DNA of 64,000 nucleotides, taken from positions 1-64,000 of the forward strand of contig NZ_JAPKIB010000003.1 of the NCBI RefSeq assembly GCF_036759925.1. The letters run 5' to 3'. The position numbers and the translations under genes are program-made. The stretch is from Kluyvera sp036759925 (GTDB lineage Bacteria > Pseudomonadota > Gammaproteobacteria > Enterobacterales > Enterobacteriaceae). The notes under the pieces were generated by a model. The model searched no databases. It had not been told where the DNA came from and saw only the letters and a list, made by a program, of their open reading frames with translations. Shown here piece after piece: positions 24,140-32,386 of the stretch (position 1 is the first letter of the stretch; each line of letters begins with the position of its first letter).

Positions 24140-25141
24140 ATGATTGATACCAACCTGCCTTTAACCGATGTACACCGCCATCTTGATGGTAATATCCGCG
24201 CCCAGACCATCCTCGAACTTGGCCGCCAGTACAATCTCGCGCTCCCTGCTACTACGCTTGAAACCCTGCTGCCCCACGTGCAGGTGACCAGCAATGAACC
24301 CGATCTGGTGAGCTTCCTGAGCAAACTTGACTGGGGCGTGAAGGTTCTGGCTTCTCTGGACGCCGTACGCCGCGTCGCCTATGAGAACATTGAAGATGCA
24401 GCCCGCAACGGCCTGCACTACGTTGAACTGCGTTTTTCTCCGCGCTATATGGCAATGACCCACCAGTTACCGGTTGACGGCGTGGTTGAAGCGGTCATTG
24501 CGGGCGTAAAAGAAGGCTGCAAAACCTTTCACGTCGAAGCGCGTCTTATCGGCATTATGAGTCGAACTTTCGGCGAAGCAGCCTGCGAAGAAGAGCTCAA
24601 TGCCCTGCTGGCACACCGTGACGGTATTACCGCGCTCGACCTGGCCGGCGATGAGCTGGGCTTCCCGGGACATCTGTTCCTGAACCACTTTACCCGTGCG
24701 CGCGATGCGGGCTGGCGCATCACCGTTCACGCGGGCGAAGCGGCAGGCCCGGAAAGCATCTGGCAGGCCATTCGCGACCTCGGCGCTGAGCGTATTGGCC
24801 ACGGCGTGAAGGCCATTCAGGATCCGGCACTGATGGATTTCCTCGCGGAAAAACGCATCGGCATTGAATCATGCCTGACCTCCAACATTCAGACCAGCAC
24901 CGTGCCGTCGCTGGCGCAGCATCCGCTGAAAACGTTCCTTGAACACGGCGTGCTGGCAAGCATCAACACCGATGATCCGGCAGTTCAGGGCATTGATATT
25001 CAGCACGAGTATCACACAGCCGCCCCGGCGGCAGGCTTAAGCCCGGCACAGATTCGTCAGGCGCAGATCAATGGTCTGGAAATGGCGTTCCTTTCCGCTG
25101 CCGAAAAACAGGCGCTTATCGCCCGCGTTAAACAGGCATAA
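24140..25141 (+). CDS. add: Adenosine deaminase Add
   Basis: 333 residues from ATG 24140 (MIDTNLPLTDVHRHLDG), the E. coli length; an ATG 12 bp upstream is in frame but not supported by homology. Add deaminates adenosine and deoxyadenosine to inosine forms (purine salvage). Zinc and catalytic residues are visible in HRHLDGN, TVHAGEAAG, RIGHGV and SINTDDP. It is a cytoplasmic amidohydrolase-fold TIM barrel. Convergent with ydgJ. Confidence 0.98.
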   Translation: MIDTNLPLTDVHRHLDGNIRAQTILELGRQYNLALPATTLETLLPHVQVTSNEPDLVSFLSKLDWGVKVLASLDAVRRVAYENIEDAARNGLHYVELRFSPRYMAMTHQLPVDGVVEAVIAGVKEGCKTFHVEARLIGIMSRTFGEAACEEELNALLAHRDGITALDLAGDELGFPGHLFLNHFTRARDAGWRITVHAGEAAGPESIWQAIRDLGAERIGHGVKAIQDPALMDFLAEKRIGIESCLTSNIQTSTVPSLAQHPLKTFLEHGVLASINTDDPAVQGIDIQHEYHTAAPAAGLSPAQIRQAQINGLEMAFLSAAEKQALIARVKQA

Positions 25142-25172
25142 AAAAATCCCGGCAGGAATACCTGCCGGGATT
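25141..25172 (-). terminator. Terminator of ydgJ (between add and ydgJ)
   Basis: Perfect hairpin ATCCCGGCAGG-AATA-CCTGCCGGGAT at 25146-25171, followed by T6 on the minus strand, so it terminates ydgJ; it may also serve add. Confidence 0.88.
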
Positions 25173-25189
25173 GCTCAATGCTCTAACGA

Positions 25190-26230
25190 TTACACTAACG
25201 TCAGCGCCGCACGGTGCTTCGCCGATTCCATCCCCAGCTCAATCAATTCCATAATCTGGATCGCCTGACCGGCCGGTACCGGATTCTCACCGATGCCGTT
25301 CAATGCATCACGAATTGCCGCGTAGTACGCAGGATAGTTACCCGGCTGCGTCAACAGCGTCGTTTCCACCCGCGTTTCACCGTCCACCGTCGTTAGCACG
25401 CCATCGCGCATATCGTAGCCCCAGTCGGCCTGCGGCAGACGCTCCCCGCTTTTCAGGCGATCTTCCTGTGGGTCGAGGCCAAACTTCACATAGCTTGCCT
25501 CGGAACCGTGGATGATATAACGCGCCGTTTCCGCCGCCGCCAGTAGCGTGCCGTGCAGCACGACGCGACGCTGTGGATAGGTTAACACCGCATGGAAGTA
25601 GTCCGTTGACTGTGCCCCGGGGCGCAACTGGCCGAGATCGACATACAGGCTTTGTGGTAAACCAAACAGGGTGACAGCCTGATCCAGAAGATGTGGGCCT
25701 AAGTCATACCAGATGCCGCTGCCCAGCCCGGCCTGCTCACGCCAGCGGGCGCGCACCTGCGGACGGTAGCGGTCGAAATGCGATTCAAAGTGAGCGATAT
25801 CGCCCAGCTTACCTTCATTGATCAACGCTTTCACCGTCAGGAAGTCGCTATCCCAGCGGCGGTTATGGAACACCGACAGCAGTTTGCCCTGCTGTTTAGC
25901 AAGCGTATCCAGTTCACGCGCTTGTGACAGTGTCACGGTAAACGGTTTATCCACCACCACGTTTTTGCCAGCTTCCAGCGCCGCTTTCGCTAACGGGAAA
26001 TGGGTATCATTCGGCGTCGGAATAACAATCAGGTCGATATCCGGATTGGTAAACAGCGCGGTCGGGTCGGAGACCACCTGTACTGCTGGCCAGTCGGCGT
26101 GAACCTTGCTGGCATCGCTGCTGGAGACGACGGCAAGCTCCATCCCCGGTGTGCCGCTGATGAGCGGAGCGTGAAATGTCTTACTGGCATAGCCATAACC
26201 CACTAATCCAACACGGATTTGGTCACTCAT
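25190..26230 (-). CDS. ydgJ: Gfo/Idh/MocA-family oxidoreductase YdgJ
   Basis: 346 residues from ATG 26230 (MSDQIRVGLVGYGYASKTFHAP), with GAGG upstream. The N-terminal Rossmann fold binds NAD(P) (GLVGYGYASK), the conserved EKP-type motif appears as VVVDKPFTV, and the C-terminal alpha/beta dehydrogenase domain has WYDLGPHLLDQA. The substrate is unknown; the family acts on sugars or their derivatives. Closely similar to E. coli YdgJ and in the same place beside add. Confidence 0.95.
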   Translation of the reverse strand: MSDQIRVGLVGYGYASKTFHAPLISGTPGMELAVVSSSDASKVHADWPAVQVVSDPTALFTNPDIDLIVIPTPNDTHFPLAKAALEAGKNVVVDKPFTVTLSQARELDTLAKQQGKLLSVFHNRRWDSDFLTVKALINEGKLGDIAHFESHFDRYRPQVRARWREQAGLGSGIWYDLGPHLLDQAVTLFGLPQSLYVDLGQLRPGAQSTDYFHAVLTYPQRRVVLHGTLLAAAETARYIIHGSEASYVKFGLDPQEDRLKSGERLPQADWGYDMRDGVLTTVDGETRVETTLLTQPGNYPAYYAAIRDALNGIGENPVPAGQAIQIMELIELGMESAKHRAALTLV

Positions 26231-26480
26231 ATGTCGCCTCACTTCTCTATTTGGTGTGCTTTAAACTGATTTTGTAATCGATTTCTTTATTTGAACTCAT
26301 CTGAAGGTTCCATACAACAGTTTAATAACATTATGGCTTATCAGAACTCTAATTGATGAAATAACCACCGCCTGTCGAAACGATTCGGCTGAAAACTTGC
26401 GTTGTGACGCAGGCACGCTAAGATCTTGCTCTGGCTCTCTTTTATCAATGGACTGTAAGTATAATTTCATGACTTCCGTA

Positions 26481-26624
26481 ATGACGCGTATTGTTGAATT
26501 AATTGGTTGGATTATTTTGGGTTTCTCCGTTCTGCTTCTGTTTGTGGCGCACCACATCGATAACTACCAGCCGCCGGAACCCACTACCGCGACGCTGCAA
26601 AAAAATGTCCCGCCGTCATCGTAA
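26481..26624 (+). CDS. blr: Small membrane protein Blr (divisome-associated)
   Basis: 47 residues from ATG 26481, by alignment with E. coli Blr (41 residues, MNRLIELTGW). A single transmembrane helix (VELIGWIILGFSVLLLFVA) is followed by the conserved HIDNYQPPE tail. The alternative ATG at 26469 would add four residues; neither has a strong ribosome-binding site. In E. coli Blr affects intrinsic beta-lactam tolerance and interacts with cell-division proteins. Position downstream of divergent ydgJ is conserved. Confidence 0.88.
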   Translation: MTRIVELIGWIILGFSVLLLFVAHHIDNYQPPEPTTATLQKNVPPSS

Positions 26625-26727
26625 AAGAGTGATTCAGATCTCATCAATGGAACCGGTTTCAGAAACCGGTTGCTCCCCTTGAAAGCACTCCTTACACTCG
26701 TGTTATCACACAGGTAAGGAGTGTTAT

Positions 26728-28098
26728 ATGTCTGCTTTTCCCCCAAATTTTCTCTGGGGAGCTGCCACGGCAGCGTACCAGGTTGAAGGTGCACATAATG
26801 AAGACGGTAAGGGCCCGTCTATCTGGGATATTTTCTCCCACCAGCCAGGGACAACCTATCAGGGTACAAACGGCGACGTTGCCGTCGATCACTACCATCG
26901 CGTAAAAGAAGACGTCCAGTTAATGGCGGAAATGGGGCTGCAAAGCTACCGTTTCTCTATCTCATGGCCCCGCCTGCTGCCGAACGGCCGGGGCGAGATC
27001 AACGAAGCCGGGGTGAAGTTTTACAGCGATCTGATTGATGACCTGTTAGCACATAATATTGAACCCATGATTACGCTCTATCATTGGGATCTCCCGCAGG
27101 CGCTTCAGGACGAAGGCGGCTGGGAAGCCCGCTCCACGGCCGAAGCATTCGAAGAGTACGCGCGTCTGTGCTATGCCCGTTTTGGTTCCCGCGTGAAGAA
27201 ATGGGCCACCTTCAACGAAACGATCGTCTTTATCGGTCACGGTTACATTACCGGTAGCCACCCCCCTTCCGTACGTAACCCTGCGCGCGCTATTCAGGCC
27301 TGCCACCACGTCTTTATCGCTCACGCGATGGCGGTCAAAGCGTTCCGTGGGATGCGAATCAACGGTGAAATTGGTTTTGTTAACGTGCTGCAACCGCACT
27401 CCGCGCTGACCGATAGCCCGGAAGACCAAGCCGCTACCGAGCTGGCGGACGCTATCCATACTCACTGGTTCTACGATCCGGTGCTGAAAGGCCGCTACCC
27501 TGATGAGCTGCTCGCGCAATCTCAGGCCCTTTGGGGTGTACCGCGCTTTGCGCCGGGAGATGATGAACTGCTGCGCAAAAACCGCTGCGATTTTATCGGC
27601 CTGAACTACTATCGTCGTGAAACCGTCTCTGCGACACCGCCAAAAGAGAAAGTCAGCGGCGAGCAAGGCGTTGAAGGATTGTTCTATTTCGTCCGCAATC
27701 CGGAAAGCGTCTACACCGAATGGGGCTGGGAGATTTGGCCTCAGGGGTTAACCGACGGCATCATGATGATCAAAGAACGTTACGGTGATATTCCTATCTA
27801 TATTACCGAGAACGGCCTGGGTGCCGTCGACCCTATCGTCGATGGCGAAGTGGTTGATACCCCGCGTATCGATTTCTTACGCGTTCATATCGAGGCGCTG
27901 GAAAAAGCCATTGCGCTTGGCGCCGACGTTCGCGGTTATTATCCGTGGTCGTTTATCGATCTGCTGAGCTGGCTAAACGGTTACAAAAAACAATACGGTT
28001 TTGTTTATGTCGACCATAAGCAAAATCTGATGCGTAAACGTAAAAAAAGCTTCTTCTGGTATAAAGACGTGATTGCCAGCCGCGGTGAGAATCGTTAA
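26728..28098 (+). CDS. GH1 glycosidase with 6-phosphosugar signature
   Basis: 456 residues, a full-length GH1 TIM barrel with the N-terminal signature FLWGAATAAYQVEGA. The acid/base is Glu164 in TFNE and the nucleophile Glu361 in ITENG. The glycone-site segment reads SWLNGYKKQYGFVYVD: Ser414, Lys421 and Tyr423 match the phosphate-binding Ser-Lys-Tyr of LacG-type 6-phospho-beta-galactosidases, in place of the Glu-Trp of ordinary beta-glucosidases. Hydrolysis of phosphorylated beta-glycosides in the cytoplasm is therefore predicted; Trp415 hints at 6-phosphogalactosides. No PTS permease or regulator is adjacent. It is inserted between blr and cnu, which are near neighbours in E. coli. AAGGAG precedes the ATG. 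Confidence 0.88.
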   Translation: MSAFPPNFLWGAATAAYQVEGAHNEDGKGPSIWDIFSHQPGTTYQGTNGDVAVDHYHRVKEDVQLMAEMGLQSYRFSISWPRLLPNGRGEINEAGVKFYSDLIDDLLAHNIEPMITLYHWDLPQALQDEGGWEARSTAEAFEEYARLCYARFGSRVKKWATFNETIVFIGHGYITGSHPPSVRNPARAIQACHHVFIAHAMAVKAFRGMRINGEIGFVNVLQPHSALTDSPEDQAATELADAIHTHWFYDPVLKGRYPDELLAQSQALWGVPRFAPGDDELLRKNRCDFIGLNYYRRETVSATPPKEKVSGEQGVEGLFYFVRNPESVYTEWGWEIWPQGLTDGIMMIKERYGDIPIYITENGLGAVDPIVDGEVVDTPRIDFLRVHIEALEKAIALGADVRGYYPWSFIDLLSWLNGYKKQYGFVYVDHKQNLMRKRKKSFFWYKDVIASRGENR

Positions 28099-28106
28099 TT
28101 TCACTT

Positions 28107-28133
28107 TGTCAGGGCGCGCCAAGCGCCCTGACA
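28107..28133 (+). terminator. Hairpin after the GH1 gene
   Basis: Perfect 11-bp arms TGTCAGGGCGC and GCGCCCTGACA with a 5-nt loop, 8 bp past the stop codon. There is no clear T tract, so it may be a weak terminator or mRNA 3' stabiliser. Confidence 0.55.
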
Positions 28134-28386
28134 GCCTAAAAAAGCACATTTTATGTATCGAAATCAATAAGGACATTTTCTGTTATTGTAATTCCCGCCT
28201 ATAAGCCAAATAATCCAGGCTATCCTGCTGAGGTTTAGTCGTATACGCTGAACTCTCAATAAAAGCAGATGTCGATATACCTATTGGCTGCACTGACCCC
28301 ATTATCCGCATCGTATTCCAGACCGCTCTGACGGCCTGAAGCACGCTGTACGGTGAGCCCCAACATTATAAAATGGATACCCTTAA

Positions 28387-28602
28387 ATGACCGTTCTGGA
28401 TTATTTATTAAAATTCCGTAAAGTCAGTTCGCTGGACACGCTTGAAAAACTCTACGATCACCTGAACTACTCACTGACCAACACCGAAGAAATTATCAAT
28501 ATGTATCGCGCTGCGGACCATCGTCGGGCGGAACTGGTCTCCGGCGGGCGACTGTTCGATGTGGGTCAGGTGCCAAAATCCGTTTGGCGATTCGTGCAAT
28601 AG
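28387..28602 (+). CDS. cnu: Hha/YmoA-family nucleoid co-regulator Cnu (YdgT)
   Basis: 71 residues, nearly identical to E. coli Cnu (DYLLKFRK ... INMYRAADHRRAELVSGGRLFD). This small all-helical protein binds H-NS and StpA and modulates silencing of horizontally acquired genes; it also binds oriC-linked DNA in E. coli. The ribosome-binding site is weak. The 288 bp upstream contain no gene. Confidence 0.96.
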   Translation: MTVLDYLLKFRKVSSLDTLEKLYDHLNYSLTNTEEIINMYRAADHRRAELVSGGRLFDVGQVPKSVWRFVQ

Positions 28603-28685
28603 TAGTTTTTTCCAGAGCGCCAGTTGCTTATACTCCTCGGCCTGTATTTTTTCCTCTTCACTGGCGCTGATTTTCAGGAGACACA

Positions 28686-29126
28686 ATGTCGGATAATTCT
28701 GCGGAACGTATCGGCGGATGGCTGCTTGGCCCGCTGGCCTGGCTGATTGTTCAGTTAATAAGCATCTGCATCACGTTAGTTAAATTTGGCTACGTCCTGC
28801 TGACACCGAACACCTTGAGTCTGATTAAAGAGATGGGGGCGGCCAATATTACCCTGCTCGCCCTTTCCTTCTTGTCGTTCGTCGCCATGTGCTATTACAC
28901 GCTGTGGCTAACTATCGCCTTCTTCAAGCGCCGCCATAACGTGCCAAAACACTACATTATCTGGCTGATGATTGGCGTCCTGCTGGCGGTGAAAGCCTTC
29001 GCCTTCTCGCCGATTTCTGACGACCTTGCCGTACGACAGCTGCTGCTTCCACTGCTGGCCGCCGCGCTGATTGTGCCGTACTTCAAGCGTTCGCAGCGGG
29101 TAAAACGCACCTTTACCAACGCGTAA
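28686..29126 (+). CDS. ydgK: Inner membrane protein YdgK
   Basis: 146 residues, slightly longer than E. coli YdgK, with AGGAG before the ATG. Three to four hydrophobic segments and conserved AMCYYTLWLT, PKHYIIWL and LIVPYFKRSQRVK blocks. Function unknown. It lies between cnu and the rsx operon as in E. coli and may be cotranscribed with it, 77 bp upstream. Confidence 0.92.
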   Translation: MSDNSAERIGGWLLGPLAWLIVQLISICITLVKFGYVLLTPNTLSLIKEMGAANITLLALSFLSFVAMCYYTLWLTIAFFKRRHNVPKHYIIWLMIGVLLAVKAFAFSPISDDLAVRQLLLPLLAAALIVPYFKRSQRVKRTFTNA

Positions 29127-29203
29127 TACCCCCACACTTAGCCTGTTGTCGCTTGAGACACTTTGTCAGATAATAGGCAGCTTTTTTTGTTACAGGTCGA
29201 ATG

Positions 29204-29785
29204 ATGTCTGACTATTTATTGCTCTTTATCGGTACCGTGCTGGTAAATAACTTCGTCCTGGTGAAGTTCCTGGGGCTCTGCCCGTTTATGGGCGTTTCCA
29301 AAAAGCTGGAAACGGCTATGGGGATGGGCCTGGCGACCACCTTCGTGATGACGCTGGCCTCTATTTGCGCCTGGCTTATCGATACCTGGATACTGATCCC
29401 GCTGGATTTGGTTTACCTGCGCACGCTGGCGTTTATTCTGGTCATCGCCGTAGTCGTCCAGTTCACCGAAATGGTGGTGCGTAAAACCAGCCCGGCGCTC
29501 TATCGCCTGCTGGGTATTTTCCTGCCGCTTATCACCACCAACTGCGCCGTCCTCGGCGTGGCGCTGCTGAACATCAACCTCGGCCACAATTTCCTGCAGT
29601 CGGCGCTGTACGGTTTTTCTGCCGCGGTCGGCTTCTCGCTGGTTATGGTGTTGTTCGCGTCCATTCGCGAGCGTCTGGTGGTCTCCGACGTTCCCGCGCC
29701 GTTTCGCGGCAACGCCATTGCGCTGATTACCGCTGGTTTAATGTCATTAGCCTTTATGGGCTTTAGTGGGCTGGTGAAGTTGTAA
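29204..29785 (+). CDS. rsxA: RsxA, membrane subunit of the SoxR-reducing complex
   Basis: 193 residues from the second ATG at 29204, which is better spaced from AGG at 29194 and matches E. coli. Six transmembrane segments of the RnfA/RnfE/NqrD-E family, with the paired half-motifs NNFVLVKFLGLCPF and TTNCAVLGVALL containing the Cys that ligate an intramembrane Fe-S centre in Rnf complexes. First gene of rsxABCDGE-nth. The complex moves electrons from NAD(P)H to SoxR, keeping the SoxRS response off. Confidence 0.97.
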   Translation: MSDYLLLFIGTVLVNNFVLVKFLGLCPFMGVSKKLETAMGMGLATTFVMTLASICAWLIDTWILIPLDLVYLRTLAFILVIAVVVQFTEMVVRKTSPALYRLLGIFLPLITTNCAVLGVALLNINLGHNFLQSALYGFSAAVGFSLVMVLFASIRERLVVSDVPAPFRGNAIALITAGLMSLAFMGFSGLVKL

Positions 29786-30360
29786 TGATGACCTTCTGGA
29801 TTGCTGTCGCTGCAATCAGCCTGTTAGGGCTGATTTTTGGCGTCATTTTGGGTTATGCCTCGCGCCGTTTTGCCGTTGAGGATGATCCGGTAGTTGAAAA
29901 AATTGATGAACTGCTGCCGCAGAGCCAGTGCGGCCAGTGCGGTTACCCCGGCTGCCGCCCGTACGCGGAAGCGGTCAGCAACGGTGAAAAAATTAACTGC
30001 TGCGCGCCCGGTGGTGAAGCCGTGATGCTGAAAATTGCCACGTTGCTGAACGTTGACCCGCAGCCCATCGGTGGTGACGAAGCGGCCGCTGAGCCAGCGC
30101 GCATGCTTGCCATCATTGATGAAAATAACTGTATCGGTTGTACCAAGTGCATTCAGGCTTGCCCGGTAGACGCCATTATTGGCGCGACCCGCGCCATGCA
30201 TACGGTGGTCAGCGACCTGTGCACCGGCTGTAACCTGTGCGTGGCCCCTTGCCCAACGCAGTGTATCGAGTTACGCCCTGTCGAAACGACAACCGACAGC
30301 TGGAAGTGGGATCTGCACACTATCCCGGTACGAAACATTCCTGTGGAACGCCATGCTTAA
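29785..30360 (+). CDS. rsxB: RsxB, iron-sulfur subunit
   Basis: 191 residues, with its start overlapping the rsxA stop by one base. An N-terminal membrane anchor is followed by a 4Fe-4S domain (CGQCGYPGC ... CCAPGG) and two ferredoxin-type 4Fe-4S motifs (CIGCTKCIQACP and CTGCNLCVAPCP). It carries electrons within the Rsx/Rnf complex at the cytoplasmic face. An extra cysteine (NCCAPGG) replaces the Arg of the E. coli protein. Confidence 0.97.
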   Translation: MMTFWIAVAAISLLGLIFGVILGYASRRFAVEDDPVVEKIDELLPQSQCGQCGYPGCRPYAEAVSNGEKINCCAPGGEAVMLKIATLLNVDPQPIGGDEAAAEPARMLAIIDENNCIGCTKCIQACPVDAIIGATRAMHTVVSDLCTGCNLCVAPCPTQCIELRPVETTTDSWKWDLHTIPVRNIPVERHA

Positions 30361-32386
30361 GCTATTCTCCGCCTTCAGAAAAGACAAAATCTGGGATTTC
30401 GACGGAGGCATTCATCCGCCTGAAATGAAAACCCAGTCAAACGGCACGCCGCTGCGCCAGGTTCCCCTTGCCCAGCGCTTTGTTATTCCGTTGAAGCAGC
30501 ACATTGGCGCAGAAGGTGAACTCAGCGTGAAGCTTGGGGATCACGTGCTCCGTGGTCAGCCGTTAACCCGCGGCTGGGGACGCATGCTGCCGGTCCACGC
30601 ACCGACTTCCGGAACGGTGGTCGCCATTGAGCCTCATGCTACCGCCCACCCTTCCGCACTGCCGGAAATGAGCGTCATTATTGACGCCGATGGCGAAGAC
30701 CGCTGGATAACCCGCGACGGCTGGAGTGATTACAAAAACCATAGCCGCGACGCGCTTATCGAACGTATCCACCAGTTTGGCGTTGCCGGTTTAGGCGGCG
30801 CAGGCTTCCCGACGGGCAACAAACTGCGCGGCGGCGGCGATAAAATCACCACGCTGATTATTAACGCCGCCGAGTGCGAGCCGTACATCACCGCTGACGA
30901 TCGCCTGATGCAGGACTGCGCGGCGCAGATTGTCGAAGGGATTCAGATCCTCGCGCATATCCTGCAGCCGCAGCAGGTGCTTATCGGCATCGAAGATAAT
31001 AAACCGCAGGCGATTTCGATGATGCGCGCGGTGCTCGCGGGCTGTCACGGTATTAGCCTACGCGTGATCCCAACCAAATACCCTTCCGGCGGCGCAAAAC
31101 AGCTGACGCAAATTCTGACCGGTAAACAGGTTCCGCACGGCGGCCGTTCGTCGGATATTGGCGTATTGATGCAGAACGTCGGCACCGCCTATGCGGTCAA
31201 ACGCGCGGTCATCGACGGCGAACCGCTGACCGAACGCGTGGTCACGCTGACCGGTGAATCGGTTGGCCAACCTGGTAACGTCTGGGCGCGTCTGGGCACG
31301 CCGGTACAGCATCTGCTCAAACATGCCGATTTTTGCCCGACCAGCGATCAGATGGTGATCATGGGTGGCCCGCTGATGGGCTTTACCCTGCCCTGGCTTG
31401 ATGTACCGGTGGTCAAAATCACCAACTGTCTGCTGGCCCCTTCCGCCGCTGAAATGGGCGAGCCGGAAGAGGAGAAAGGCTGCATTCGCTGTAGCGCCTG
31501 CGCCGATGCCTGTCCGGCTGATCTGTTGCCGCAGCAGCTGTACTGGTTCAGCAAAGGCCAGCAGCACGATAAAGCCACGGCGCACAACCTTTCTGACTGC
31601 ATCGAGTGCGGTGCCTGCGCGTGGGTCTGCCCAAGCAGCATTCCGTTGGTGCAGTACTTCCGTCAGGAAAAGGCCGAAATCAGCGCCATTCGTCAGGAAG
31701 AGCAGCGCGCAGTAGAAGCCAAGGCCCGTTTCGAAGCGCGCCAGCAGCGTCTGGAACGCGAGAAAGCCGCCCGTGAAGAGCGCCATAAAAAAGCGGCCGT
31801 TCAGCCTGCTGCCAAAGATCAGGATGCCATTCATGCGGCACTGGCTCGCGTACGAGAAAAACAGCAACAGGCCGCGCAGCCGATTGTGATTCAGGCTGGT
31901 GCCGTGCCGGATAACAGCGCAGTGGCGGCCGCCCGTGAAGCGCGTAAAGCTCAGGCTCGCGCCGCGCAGGCTGAAAAACAGCAGGCGACGGTTGAAGCGG
32001 TCGACCCGCGTAAAGCCGCGGTTGAAGCGGCTATTGCTCGCGCCAAAGCGCGCAAAGCGGCCCCGGCTGAAGCAGCAGAACCTGCTGCTGCCGCTGACGA
32101 GGCTAACGACCCGCGCAAAGCTGCCGTTGAAGCCGCCATCGCGCGTGCCAAAGCACGTAAAGTGGCACAATCAGTTGAAGCACCAGCCGTTACCGTTGAA
32201 GAGACAGCGGTCGACCCGCGTAAAGCTGCCGTTGAGGCCGCCATCGCGCGAGCCAAAGCGCGCAAAGCAGCCGCACCGGATGTGAACAAGCCAGCCGCCA
32301 ACGACGACCCACGCAAAGCCGCCGTTGCTGCCGCTATTGCCCGTGTTCAAGCCAGGAAAGCCGCTCAGGCCGTTAACGAGGATTAA
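30353..32386 (+). CDS. rsxC: RsxC, NADH-binding/Fe-S subunit with repetitive C-terminus
   Basis: 677 residues from ATG 30353 (MLKLFSAFRKDKIW), overlapping rsxB by 8 bp; longer upstream starts are only open frame. The core (1-445) has a biotinyl-like fold, an FMN/NADH-binding domain (GLGGAGFPTGNKL) and two 4Fe-4S motifs (CIRCSACADACP, CIECGACAWVCP). The C-terminal third is a charged, Ala-rich helical tail with four copies of DPRKAAVEAAIARAKARK. It is the electron-entry subunit. Shorter than the 740-residue E. coli protein, mainly because it has fewer tail repeats. Confidence 0.97.
   Translation: MLKLFSAFRKDKIWDFDGGIHPPEMKTQSNGTPLRQVPLAQRFVIPLKQHIGAEGELSVKLGDHVLRGQPLTRGWGRMLPVHAPTSGTVVAIEPHATAHPSALPEMSVIIDADGEDRWITRDGWSDYKNHSRDALIERIHQFGVAGLGGAGFPTGNKLRGGGDKITTLIINAAECEPYITADDRLMQDCAAQIVEGIQILAHILQPQQVLIGIEDNKPQAISMMRAVLAGCHGISLRVIPTKYPSGGAKQLTQILTGKQVPHGGRSSDIGVLMQNVGTAYAVKRAVIDGEPLTERVVTLTGESVGQPGNVWARLGTPVQHLLKHADFCPTSDQMVIMGGPLMGFTLPWLDVPVVKITNCLLAPSAAEMGEPEEEKGCIRCSACADACPADLLPQQLYWFSKGQQHDKATAHNLSDCIECGACAWVCPSSIPLVQYFRQEKAEISAIRQEEQRAVEAKARFEARQQRLEREKAAREERHKKAAVQPAAKDQDAIHAALARVREKQQQAAQPIVIQAGAVPDNSAVAAAREARKAQARAAQAEKQQATVEAVDPRKAAVEAAIARAKARKAAPAEAAEPAAAADEANDPRKAAVEAAIARAKARKVAQSVEAPAVTVEETAVDPRKAAVEAAIARAKARKAAAPDVNKPAANDDPRKAAVAAAIARVQARKAAQAVNED
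32003..32367 (+). repeat. C-terminal tandem repeats in rsxC
   Basis: Four repeats coding DPRKAAVEAAIARAKARK, separated by variable Ala/Pro/Glu linkers. The fourth copy is degenerate (AAAIARVQARK). Copy number varies among enterobacteria. Confidence 0.88.

Noticed and set aside
31058..32170. 370-codon minus-strand frame opposite rsxC
   Set aside because: Shadow of rsxC and its repeats.
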